From NCBI RefSeq assembly GCF_000210295.1, contig NC_026742.1, forward strand, positions 1,302,001 through 1,366,000: a stretch of DNA of 64,000 bases. The letters are read 5' to 3'. This DNA comes from Trypanosoma brucei gambiense DAL972 (Eukaryota; Euglenozoa; Kinetoplastea; Trypanosomatida; Trypanosomatidae). The notes beneath the pieces were generated by a model. It did not search any database. It saw nothing but the letters and a program-made list of their open reading frames with translations, and was not told the origin of the DNA. The first letter of the stretch is position 1, and each line of letters begins with the position of its first letter. Positions 10,101 through 17,869 of this stretch are shown piece by piece. The position numbers were made by a program, and so were the translations under genes.

Positions 10101-10861
10101 GCTTTTGTTGTTTCGATATCAAACGCACACACGCGTGGCATAGCCGGTGCGTATGCATTAAGATCACAGCGGATCAGCTGCGTTTCCCCTTCGTGAACTT
10201 TGACGTCATACCATAATCCCACAAAAACACCAAGGTCAATCCCCACACGCATGCTGTACTTCACGTCATATTCCCGTATTTCGTGAACCCAGTCAAACCA
10301 CCTTTCTGATGCGGTGGTACTATTAATAGGGTCATCCTCAAATGTTTTGGCCATCACGTCTCCGATCGACCTGTCAAGTGGGTTGAGCAGCGTATTGCTT
10401 GCGCCCATCGATGCGTTTCGTTTCACTATCTTCTCTAAACGACCACGAACGGTAGTAAGGTCCTGCACATTAGAGAAGGAAACCTTCAGGTACAGGCGCT
10501 TGCGGCCGCTCAAATGGTTAATGAGGTCAAGGTCTTCTTTCTCCACAATTTCGATATGACAGATCAATTGCGGTCCAAACAGTGACATCATGCCGAGCTC
10601 TACCTCATGCTCGTGACCCTCAACTGCGGAGACAAATATGTAGGGATTGTAAAACAAATTTACCTGAAATACTTCACGCTCGTGATCTGTGAATAGAAGA
10701 ACCAGCGCAGCGCGTACGCCTGAGCCACCATGCCGATCAAAAGCGGACTCCGGTGCTGCAACACTTGTTGGGTGATAATTAAACAGCCAACCGGTCCGGG
10801 TGCCACTCTCCATAATCGGCCACTCATCCTGTGGGGGTGGCATTTGTACGCTACAATTCAT
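4121..10861 (-). CDS. POLE: DNA polymerase epsilon catalytic subunit
   Basis: 2,246 aa from ATG 10861, close to the 2,286 aa of human POLE. It is the leading-strand replicative polymerase and acts in the nucleus. Proofreading motifs are intact: ExoI FDIET (about 247-251), ExoII NGDYFDF (336-342), ExoIII YSVSDA (431-436). Polymerase motifs are intact: A DVGAMYPNI (598-606), B NSFYGYVMRKGSRW (862-875), C DTDGIW (909-914). A cysteine cluster just after motif A (about 623-637, then KRTMAWKWKGEF) matches the iron-sulphur site of the epsilon catalytic core. The C-terminus keeps paired CxxC zinc modules (CSFC...CNGC; CGKC...CC), which bind the B subunit. A charged insert follows motif A (about 680-755). 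Internal ATGs at 10843 and 10813 are alternative starts. The open frame reaches up to GTG 10948 only because it reads the splice tract. Confidence 0.97.
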   Translation of the reverse strand: MNCSVQMPPPQDEWPIMESGTRTGWLFNYHPTSVAAPESAFDRHGGSGVRAALVLLFTDHEREVFQVNLFYNPYIFVSAVEGHEHEVELGMMSLFGPQLICHIEIVEKEDLDLINHLSGRKRLYLKVSFSNVQDLTTVRGRLEKIVKRNASMGASNTLLNPLDRSIGDVMAKTFEDDPINSTTASERWFDWVHEIREYDVKYSMRVGIDLGVFVGLWYDVKVHEGETQLIRCDLNAYAPAMPRVCAFDIETTKAPLKFPQPEVDQIYMISYVLDGRGYLIVNREIVATDIHQFEYTPKPEYEGIFDTFNEPDEKALLQRFYSEMRLYQPTVYVTYNGDYFDFPFIHARSLFHHLSMREELGFSQNSEGAFVANKLVHLDCFYWVKRDSYLPQGSQGLKAVTKYKLGYEPIEVDPEDMLPLAQSNPQQMASYSVSDALSTWFLYQKYVHPFIYSLSTIIPMAPDDVLRKGSGGLCESLLMVQAYANNVIFPNKKEIKLERFFNGHLIDSETYIGGRVEALRSGVYRSDIPIHFQMSADMYQKLIDDLDDALRFSLEVENSVKMNEVTNYEEIRDSIKARLEVLRDRPSQYATPIIYHLDVGAMYPNIILTNRLQPYAIPKAEVCAGCCFNSPTNEHFCKRTMAWKWKGEFLTAGRHEYQRVKAQLENESFAESVIQQANLSAVQKKTYGNRKDNVLEGTAYEKKKRPFAKRQNDVKSDYRHENNFQRQEARNALLHKEFQKDQDGSGSDEDEDAGGPKAYYKLQESTKFNMLKKRLAEYSRKAYGKIHESREIMRSDVVCQRENSFYVDTVRLFRDRRYEYKAALKTWKKRLDNAKDTEEIKLCKSRCVQMESLQLAHKCILNSFYGYVMRKGSRWYSMEMAGIVTYLGATLIQMARALVQQIGVTLELDTDGIWCCLPNTFPENFTFTTTNPSTPKVTISYPCIVLNKMVHDGYTNHQYQTCVGPGLYERRSECSIYFEVDGPYLAMMLPASREEGKGIKKRYAVFDPDGRLADLKGFELKRRGELMLIKDFQSQVFRRFLDGTTLVESYASAAVAANVALDMLYSKGEGYDPEEILEKLSESSNMTRRLSEYPDSQKSLALTTARRIGDFLGPQMVKDKGLACQFVISRLPSGRPVTERAIPLTIFRADPAIRTHFLRKWTGDNSISANVDLQHLLDWDYYIARYNACVQKIITIPAALQQVPNPVPRVPYPDWLQKRVQQLNSRFKQTTLTNMFVKAKPGDGGVPDVEDLVTGDGVAPSSGGEKDVRRKKNGSAGVVNGDVYYLQESEGTDSDVASIVNVSDDEGYRLLREAELREIEDVEMLKSKYFAPNSNHPMDAAFFADARVGAWLKLQKQAWTRRATLRRQMMKESESLTADGQPTSSHFIDVKTKALSTTWHIMEIRTDKADDGTVAVIAALDKTLYTFRCLVPRRIVVDADHNAFLPSAKPVTNALVLPRSRSSTNLLHVDLPPGREGERMLNGLLTGREDVHMVYEDHITRAEVMIEKIGCCANVLVDDYLRNARQRPYARGTFSIDELTSVPTGNYLQNSSNRFVFLFHVGSDTRGIIGLVNHFDHTAFVAIIQPASAPAPTINWRTLFFEAAQSLNSTEVPLDVTWEVVADTESAWRLVYRSLNGVMEGGGSPLFAVLESSITTTQLIEQRCLPSALPYLRILGAAEDERLLSDPFRWTRLLARRLLQRYCASLLWVEERISFSRLSRIPLCNLMQDTSVHAWDVLFTRALHARAHVLWNSRDVSIAFDSIEERPRQVVMPGGYLSWGVEFSLARLDVVAVLFSQLIQEGDDPNAHALCNQGVTTHFNILRDLVSDLLGQVRTNAVADVLLASFSRWIRDPVSSCYEPRLLELVSTLAHRALTTVLFSLAKLGGRTVKVDGDSIVVLTPKHTIQDTVSFARFMVDSLKDQPMLLLLSLKPIRYWCPFVILDKRDYVFLYVTSEGCKSLKEKDQVVLDEMLVEYSFTIWSKLPKKVRDILLVRIEGTLRAIALERESVLVEVQEDPTVVLATKNEQILTRIVGVYKKLVEGKLHTELIEEVHDLTERKDLHEKGVPAGETTLTGAAVALEYTKVVCRLLELFPNDGVLGKVRNNCLRLCGVSPFSPLAQITADADTDCHQLMFQCSFCNADVLLDLSIREKRMRCNGCSAPIFASAVESYLVRKVNTLVMSYTNQDFVCGKCHEVTANSINQTCCGPLVGKAKPIHTQLQALKKVAVIQGFAWLEECVETALQFS

Positions 10862-10918
10862 TAATAGCGGTGCCAAGAACAAGAAAAACAAAAAAAGAAA
10901 GAGGTAAGTATTTTGGAA
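10853..10918 (-). promoter_or_regulatory. Polypyrimidine trans-splicing tract upstream of POLE
   Basis: On the minus strand a T-rich run (cctctttctttttttg, then tttttcttgttcttgg) lies 10-55 bases above ATG 10861. The first AG after it is inside the codons following ATG 10861 (tgtag, plus-strand ct at 10851-10852). Splicing there would leave ATG 10843 as first start. An earlier AG near 10952 would leave ATG 10861. Confidence 0.5.
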
Positions 10919-11651
10919 GAGCTGCAGATTGTCCGGCAAAGCCCACACCTTTCGTTCAAGAATTTTTGTATCGAGGGGGGGAAGTTGAGGTGGAAAAAAG
11001 TGAGGGATTGTCTATCTATGGATGGACGAACCAGTTGAAATGGTTAAATGGGTCGTGAACACAGGACAGTGAGAGTTAGTTGAACGAAACCGCAGAAAAC
11101 AAAAAAATCAAAGGTGATGACTCCTTTAAAGAACCCCCCGCACAGTGATGTGCGACCGCGAACTCATCAGCTAACGTGAAAACGGGTTGATGCAACAAAT
11201 TGGGTAAATCTTATAATATTTCTCCACCTTAGCAATGCACAGCGCACCGACAAGGTACATGGGTTAAGATTATAGCTTCCATGGCAAACTGACGAGGCGT
11301 CTCTTCCTCCTCTTGTCTGCCTGCGTGGACCCACCCGTGACAACACACGGGCAGGGAAACCAGCATCCGCCAACTTAACCGAGATGAAAAATACACAACA
11401 CATCCAAATGATGTGTCTGCACACTATTGGTGCCACAGAACGCACACAACTGCTCACCGCAGTACCGTGCAAACAGGGGAGAAAATTTTTTTTTAAAAAA
11501 AAGAAAAACGAAAATTAGGGGGAGAATGCACTGTAATACCCACACGCTCAAGGTACACCACCGGCTGGTTCCTCCAGGTAGGTTCAAGTTAGCGTGTGGT
11601 GTCTCTCTTCACTTTCTATAGTGAGTAGCTACCTGCGTGCAGTCTCTGTGT
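10862..11651. other. Spacer between POLE and the GPI deacylase gene
   Basis: Holds the POLE splice region and, presumably, the 3' UTR of the upstream gene. An A/T homopolymer patch lies at 11485-11505. No gene is seen. Confidence 0.55.
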
Positions 11652-14600
11652 CTACCAGAAACTCAGCAGTGCGAATGCAACGCGTGCAGCCACTACGGAT
11701 AAGCCAAACAAAAAGACCGTCCCCTCAAGTGGACGCCGCAACGCAACTACACCCATCCAACAGGCGACAAACATAAAGGTAAATGATCCCACTTTTGCTA
11801 GCAGTTTCAACTTCGGATACCGCCTGCCCAAATCTCCCATACTGTATTCTAAGTGCTCAATCGTCCTCTCTCCCAATACCTCCTGCGATTCTAACCTTTC
11901 TCTCTGCTTTCTTTTCTTACCTTCCCGTCTCTTCTCACCGCCGCTACAGTTCGTCCCACCCACATATTGCATCTTCTTGGCGCTGCCACGATCTGTGATG
12001 CCGTCTTGATGAAGGAGTGCAAGGTACACCGTTCCGTAGACAACAGCTAAGCAGCCCTGAGCCACGGTAAGAGCAATAATTTGTTCAGGCAAACTTTCAA
12101 ATCTCTCTGAGTCTGTTAGAGTTTCCGTTGGCAACATAAAGTAGTTTCGTATTAGAAGTCCGCTTCCTTCAAAGTGAGTCGCCAACTGAATCGGGAATAG
12201 AACAAGCAGACACAACTGTTGGTACCTTCGTCCTGTATTGGTAAACATTTCCTCAGGAATGCACCAGAGAGAAGCAAGCGCGAAAATGCAAGATATGTTT
12301 GTGGTGACATACACGTGCATCCAGTAGACGGTAATGTGCAGCACCATAGGAGCCAACCACAAGAATGCGAAGGGCCATACCGCCAACCTGCCTGATGGCC
12401 GCCTAATCAACAAGGGTCGGATCACCTTGAATAGAGGCCACAACAAATAATACTGAACTTGCATCAACGACACCGATAGGACCGTTAAACAGTAACTAAA
12501 CACCAAATGTACCATGTGTTCTAGTGTTACGTCCGCTGGAACGGCCGCCACCATGCGAATCCAGGAGTGCCTGCACGTGTCCAACCGTGGTGGCAGCGCA
12601 CACAAGAATAGCAGCGTGAGTGCTTCCGAAAGACTCATCATGTCTGTGATATTGCCACCCGACACCCGTGGTGGCTCCTCGTCGAGGCACACAGACAGTG
12701 TTTGTCTTACCACATGAAGGCTTGCGAGCTCGATCCCCAGGCCAACGGCTATAGCAAGAATGGTCGGCGATACTTCGAAAAATCCTCGAACTCCCTTCTC
12801 AGGTTCACCCCCGCCCCGCGCGAGGCGGGGCACGTGGAAGACAACTATTATAACGAAGAAGAAAAGCACATAGCAACTAATAAGCTGTATGGCGACAGAA
12901 TATGTTGTGCCAATTGCCATCCACCGCAAGCTGTCGTAGTTAAGGCGCCACAGCCAATAACTGGGCTTGATCCACTCAGGGGACTGATGCATCTTCGTGT
13001 CTTCGAAATCCATCTTTGGCTGTATGTCAGGTGTCAGCACGTAGACCACATAAACATTGGTTACGTTGAAGGGCGTCGTGTGAAAAGGGCGCCAACTGTA
13101 TGTAAATGAACTAACATTTTCCCCATACGGGCCGAAAAAGTACTGATTCTGGGCCTCCGGTTCATCTAACGCAACTTTCTCACCTCCCCTAAACGTCACA
13201 CGAAGGGAACGCAAAGATCCACATATGGTGACGGGGTAAACTGTTCTGTTTTTCACGTACAGAGATAAACTAGTTTCCATTTGGGAAACGCGCATATTAC
13301 GAATAAGGGAGAATCTCCCGTACTTCTCCACGGAGATGTCTCCACTCAACTGCGAATAGAGTGTGGCGTCGTGAACCTCCGGTGAAGACAACTCGCGCAA
13401 TGGGTCAATAACGTCGTGCTGCACAAGGGCAAAGTGGCTCACATTTACCTTTTCATTCCGAACAAAGAAACAAAATCGTGGACGAAGCCGCAGTGACGAT
13501 TGCTCTCTACGCCTCCGTAGAACCTGGAAACTCAACGCGGTGCGGAGAACCGTACCCTCAGTAACGTTACTATCCTTGCGCCGGTAAGGAAGATGCAGCT
13601 TAGTAGCCAGCCGCACTTGTAAATTAGATTGAGATAAAGGCTCCTCATTTTCTTCATCAGCAACTAAAGTCAACTCCGGGAGAATTACTTCCTCCGCTTC
13701 GTATGTTGTTGCCCCAACAAAAATATGTAATGGGCTCCAGGACTCAGTGTCTTCATCTTCACTGACGGGTAGATCTTGTAGGTTGAGTGTGCTCTGTCCG
13801 TCTGCACAGAGCCTTGTCAGACCATTCATAAAGTGCCTTCCGTCAGTCATGTGGTACTTGTCATTTTCAGAATCGTAGTGAAGGGCAGTAGTGAAGCGAA
13901 ACTTCTCCGCACGGTAGGCATCTGAGTTTCGGCTCAGCGTTTCAAGAACCATTGGGAACATTCGCTCCCTTCCCACCGGAAGGGTCGACTCCACACCAAC
14001 AAGTCTACCTGCCTCGCCGGTCAGGGATGCCACGACAGTATAATACCCTGCAGAATCCAGCAACTGAACCGCGTACACGAGACCGCGGTGGCTGAGGGAG
14101 ATACCACATCCCCGCAATTCTTCTGTGCATACATCTCTACGACCTGCATACGGCGGTTTCGTTGCCAACAGCGGTTGATGCTCAGGTGACGTCGAACGTC
14201 GACTGACAGTGCGCATAATATGAGAACTTCGCGGTGGAACAATATCTTCGAGGGCTCCACCGTGAACACTGACTAGACTGACACGCTCCAACCGCCCCGC
14301 AATGTCCGCATGTGGGACACTATTCAGATTTTTCAAGAGCTCGTAGGTGCTGGACCCCGCAAGTATTTTTGACCAGTTACGCTGCGTGTTACTTATATTT
14401 GCGTATGGCACAGTTACAGCGTCCTGTATGGTTTTCTGGAAGTAGACAGCTGGTAAATCGAATAGCAGAGGCGAATAGCGTAGAGGTGGGCCCGCCATAA
14501 CCAAGCCAGCGTACAGCTCAGGTGCAAGCAAGGCGGCAAATACGCCTAGAACACCGCCAATCGACTCTGTCCACAGCCATATCCCCTCACGTTCCACCCG

Positions 14601-15530
14601 TTGAACTTCTTGTCGTATGCGTTCAGTAGAAGAAAACATGGCAACCTCCTTTTTCAAGGTTGAACAGGCTGAAGGATCAGGTGAGTACTCACTCCATGTT
14701 CCACACGCACTGTCAACGTACTCGTTTTCCACAGAAGCAACAACGGGTATCTCGGAACGATTTCCTCCTGCGGCGTGCCGAAGGTCACCTGGTGGCTGCT
14801 TGAGAACATCGTGGTAATGATCTAGGAACCTTCGGAATAGTTCATGAACGCTATGATTCAGGTACATCGCTTCCCTCGCCATAACGATAGCACTGTGTGC
14901 ATTGGATTCTTCAAGAAAGTCTGGCGCAAATAACTCCACACCCAACATTGGTGTATCAGCAACCACCATATTTTCCGCCCTTCTCTGAATATCTTTGGGG
15001 ATCTGTATGCCGGCTCTGGGTAACTCCGAACCCTCATTCTTGTACAACTGAAATATCTTGTTCCTCACCCTCTCACCGTAGTGAATGGCGTTGTAACGCC
15101 GCAACCTAACGACGGACTCTCCAACGACCCTTCCGAAGAAACGCATATCTTGATAACAACCAGCGTTCCCATGAATATAGATGACAGGGACATTGGGAAA
15201 TGCCTGAGGTTGGAGCTTTCGAAATGAATCAGTTTTGTTATCACGGTACCGCCATAATTTGTAGAACTTTCCCGTGGGAGGGTCGAAGGGGACCTCCACA
15301 AAGGTGGGTTCCGCTTCAACAAGGATTGCCTGAAGATCTGTGCGAACAGTCGTGGTGAGCCATCGCACTGCTGAAAACGCAAAAAACAATGTGAATGATG
15401 CTGAAAGAAGAAGCACGAGGAGTTCTTTCCTTGACCAGGCACGGAAACAGCCTACCACTGTGCTACCTGAAAGAAGACCAACCGGCAAAGGGACAACGGG
15501 TGACTGGCGACGACCCCTTTTTCCCACCAT
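11652..15530 (-). CDS. GPIdeAc2: PGAP1-like GPI inositol deacylase
   Basis: 1,292 aa from ATG 15530. One N-terminal membrane segment (about 36-56) precedes a lumenal alpha/beta-hydrolase region with the oxyanion motif YIHGNAG (118-124) and the nucleophile elbow WTESIGG (Ser 323), matching the PGAP1 lipase family. A long glycosylation-site-rich lumenal part follows. The C-terminal third holds several hydrophobic segments, as in ER-resident PGAP1/Bst1. Family role: removes the acyl chain from the inositol of GPI anchors in the ER. Trypanosomes add and remove this chain during VSG and procyclin anchor synthesis, and a gene called GPIdeAc2 belongs to this family. The match to that named gene is from memory. 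The protein is longer than human PGAP1 (922 aa). Confidence 0.85.
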   Translation of the reverse strand: MVGKRGRRQSPVVPLPVGLLSGSTVVGCFRAWSRKELLVLLLSASFTLFFAFSAVRWLTTTVRTDLQAILVEAEPTFVEVPFDPPTGKFYKLWRYRDNKTDSFRKLQPQAFPNVPVIYIHGNAGCYQDMRFFGRVVGESVVRLRRYNAIHYGERVRNKIFQLYKNEGSELPRAGIQIPKDIQRRAENMVVADTPMLGVELFAPDFLEESNAHSAIVMAREAMYLNHSVHELFRRFLDHYHDVLKQPPGDLRHAAGGNRSEIPVVASVENEYVDSACGTWSEYSPDPSACSTLKKEVAMFSSTERIRQEVQRVEREGIWLWTESIGGVLGVFAALLAPELYAGLVMAGPPLRYSPLLFDLPAVYFQKTIQDAVTVPYANISNTQRNWSKILAGSSTYELLKNLNSVPHADIAGRLERVSLVSVHGGALEDIVPPRSSHIMRTVSRRSTSPEHQPLLATKPPYAGRRDVCTEELRGCGISLSHRGLVYAVQLLDSAGYYTVVASLTGEAGRLVGVESTLPVGRERMFPMVLETLSRNSDAYRAEKFRFTTALHYDSENDKYHMTDGRHFMNGLTRLCADGQSTLNLQDLPVSEDEDTESWSPLHIFVGATTYEAEEVILPELTLVADEENEEPLSQSNLQVRLATKLHLPYRRKDSNVTEGTVLRTALSFQVLRRRREQSSLRLRPRFCFFVRNEKVNVSHFALVQHDVIDPLRELSSPEVHDATLYSQLSGDISVEKYGRFSLIRNMRVSQMETSLSLYVKNRTVYPVTICGSLRSLRVTFRGGEKVALDEPEAQNQYFFGPYGENVSSFTYSWRPFHTTPFNVTNVYVVYVLTPDIQPKMDFEDTKMHQSPEWIKPSYWLWRLNYDSLRWMAIGTTYSVAIQLISCYVLFFFVIIVVFHVPRLARGGGEPEKGVRGFFEVSPTILAIAVGLGIELASLHVVRQTLSVCLDEEPPRVSGGNITDMMSLSEALTLLFLCALPPRLDTCRHSWIRMVAAVPADVTLEHMVHLVFSYCLTVLSVSLMQVQYYLLWPLFKVIRPLLIRRPSGRLAVWPFAFLWLAPMVLHITVYWMHVYVTTNISCIFALASLWCIPEEMFTNTGRRYQQLCLLVLFPIQLATHFEGSGLLIRNYFMLPTETLTDSERFESLPEQIIALTVAQGCLAVVYGTVYLALLHQDGITDRGSAKKMQYVGGTNCSGGEKRREGKKRKQRERLESQEVLGERTIEHLEYSMGDLGRRYPKLKLLAKVGSFTFMFVACWMGVVALRRPLEGTVFLFGLSVVAARVAFALLSFW

Positions 15531-16119
15531 TTTCGTCCTTAGTTAACCTTCCTCCTTCCCCCCTTTCCCTCTTGATTTAGTTCCTGTTACCCAACCCCAC
15601 CCTTCCTTGACCTATCAGTCTTAACGTTTTGTCCCAACCCTTAGAAAACGAAAGAAAAGAGTTAAAAGAGATGCAAACGGATAGCTGAATCCACCAAACA
15701 ACGTGAAAAGGGAGGAAGAACATACCGAGCGCGTTGGATGAATCGTCCCAGTAGGGCAGGGGAAAAAACCATGGAAGTCCCGCGATGAAAAACACGTTCA
15801 GCGAGTGCGCTTGAAGGAAGAAGAAATCCGAAGGAGAAAAGAAACAAACAAGGAGTGGGAGATTCAACTAGTGTTCTGGGCCACCAGCTCCTCGCACCTT
15901 CCCTTCTTTTCTCCTTTAAAAAAAAAAAATAATAATATTGCAAATGCATTTGCCAAATGCGTCAGTACAGTACCCTTCTGAAGTAAAACGAAACAGCGAA
16001 TAGCCGCATACACAAACAAACTAACAGGCGACAAAAAAAAAATGTAACGCAAAACCACCAAAAGAAATTGATACTCGAAACAAAGTGCCCTCTACAAGAA
16101 ACATGAGCACGCATCTCTG
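15531..16119. other. Spacer between the GPI deacylase gene and the 16120 gene
   Basis: Minus-strand pyrimidine runs lie at about 15640-15665 and 15820-15860, and an A13/T run near 15920. No credible gene is seen. Confidence 0.5.
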
Positions 16120-17151
16120 TCACTTGTTCAGTGCACGTCCTGTCGACGCCGCAATGTATATCTTACCTCCTGTTTTCTCCGCCTCCTCCTCAAGGATTTT
16201 GGTTTGACGCCACTTGAGAAATATAAGCGCCGTAATCGTAATGATCTCTTCGTCTACCATGAAGAACGTAACCCAAATGGAGAACCAAATCACCCAATAG
16301 CGCAACAACGTGTCCTTAAGCTTATCCCAAAAGTCAATCGGCTCCGGTGGCTTCTGCACCCGGCACTCAAACCGCAGATCTTTTTCGGTGTGACTCACCA
16401 CAAATTCTCCCTGTTCAATGAGGCTGTGTGTTTCCTCCGGCATGGGCCGAACAATTAGTTTCTTCCACATCTTTTCTGTGTCCTCCACAACCAACTCAAA
16501 GTGCCCCTTCTCCTTCACCGCCGGGATGTCGAGCACACGTTTCAAATCCTCCTCGGTTTTTATGTCCTCCAGTGGGAGACCCAATGCAAACCAGCGGCGA
16601 CCCGACGTCGGAGCGAAGCGGCAGGTCCCGAATAAACGCCGCTCAAGCAACAAGAGATCACTGAGAAGTCTGTCGGACTCCGGTGTCGACGTGCGAACCT
16701 CAAGAAGTGTGTTATGTACAGTTCGTGTGATGATGGTGTCACGACGTACATCAAAGTTATAATGATGTAGGACAAACCGTGTGGCTTCTCCCTTCAAGGC
16801 GGTACTGCCAGCAGTACTTAAGTAGAAACCAGCAGCCATTATTGCCTCGTGTAGCTGCAGACGATGAAAAGGGTCGCTAACAGTAGGCTTGTACAACTCG
16901 GCTCGACATTGAGTAATACACTCGTCTAAAAGGTTACGTGCGTCGCGCTTTTGATGAAAATTAGACAGGTCCGACAGTAGATCCAAGGCGGGAACAAGCG
17001 GAGCAACCCCCAAAAAGGGTGAAGCATCGATGGCCGCCTTTTTTGCAGCGTCAAGTTGGGCGTCTTTGAGAACATGTGGAAGTTGCACAACATTGGTAGG
17101 CACTAGTGCGGTAAAAAGGTGCACACGTCTGACAAACGTACGACATAACAT
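16120..17151 (-). CDS. Kinetoplastid membrane protein of unknown function, probably mitochondrial
   Basis: 343 aa from ATG 17151. The open frame continues upstream to a TTG, with an ATG at 17340, but a pyrimidine tract ending in TCTAG near 17319 looks like the splice acceptor, so ATG 17151 is preferred. The N-terminus (MLCRTFVRRVHLFTALVP) is basic and amphipathic, like a mitochondrial presequence. The middle is soluble and helix-rich. Near the C-terminus a hydrophobic segment (about 284-300, RYWVIWFSIWVTFFMV) and a second (about 303-313) are followed by a charged tail. I do not recognise the family. The mitochondrial location is inferred only from the N-terminus. Confidence 0.75.
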   Translation of the reverse strand: MLCRTFVRRVHLFTALVPTNVVQLPHVLKDAQLDAAKKAAIDASPFLGVAPLVPALDLLSDLSNFHQKRDARNLLDECITQCRAELYKPTVSDPFHRLQLHEAIMAAGFYLSTAGSTALKGEATRFVLHHYNFDVRRDTIITRTVHNTLLEVRTSTPESDRLLSDLLLLERRLFGTCRFAPTSGRRWFALGLPLEDIKTEEDLKRVLDIPAVKEKGHFELVVEDTEKMWKKLIVRPMPEETHSLIEQGEFVVSHTEKDLRFECRVQKPPEPIDFWDKLKDTLLRYWVIWFSIWVTFFMVDEEIITITALIFLKWRQTKILEEEAEKTGGKIYIAASTGRALNK

Positions 17152-17869
17152 AGCTTGATGATGTGTACGCCTATCTAGAGCAAATGTAGCGCTTAAAACC
17201 CTTAGTGAGTGCCTTCCCCACTTCTTACACCTCTTCCCTCGTATACCAGGGTAATTTCTACTTGCACTCGACGTATAATAGGCCACAAATTGTGGTACGG
17301 AGAAAGGAGTTCTTTCACTAGAAAGAATAATGATAAGCATAAAGTGTTCGTTTATTAAGCAAATAATGGATTGGATCAATTGTAGTGAGGGAAATTAATG
17401 TAAATAATATAAATTAATATATATATATATATTTATACGTGTATATGTTCCTTGTCGCGTCTCTCGTATTGGTTCTGTACATCACCGCGTTGATCCCCCA
17501 CACACAGGGGGAGGGAAAACGCATAGTCCACACGTAATGCATGTCATTTCGGACGAGGAAAGCGGGGATTTCAAGCTCCAAATTCGAGTTCAAACGAGTT
17601 GGCAGGAGACATATCCGTCGCGTACTTCTTGCCGGACGTGGAATGGACGGGTCACATGCGGGGAAGAATTTGCACACGCACACACACGAAAAAAACAAAC
17701 AAGAATAAGTAAAGGAGGCGACCGCAGAAGAGTGAGGAAGATGTGACCAGTTGATAACGGTGCTAATAATGACAAGAGCAGTAGCGTTAGCACAATGGAC
17801 ACCGTAACGTAAAACGGTTCCCCTCAGCATGAAGTTTTCCACTCTGATGGTTTGCTACCTACAACGCCT
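17152..17869. other. Spacer between the 16120 gene and the PIH gene
   Basis: Contains the likely acceptor of the 16120 gene near 17319, a TA microsatellite at about 17417-17432, and otherwise presumed 3' UTR of the PIH gene. No gene is seen. Confidence 0.5.

Noticed and set aside
17414..17842. Minus-strand frame of 142 codons between two genes
   Set aside because: Runs through a TA microsatellite (KYIYIY end) and has no conserved-looking segment; fits UTR.
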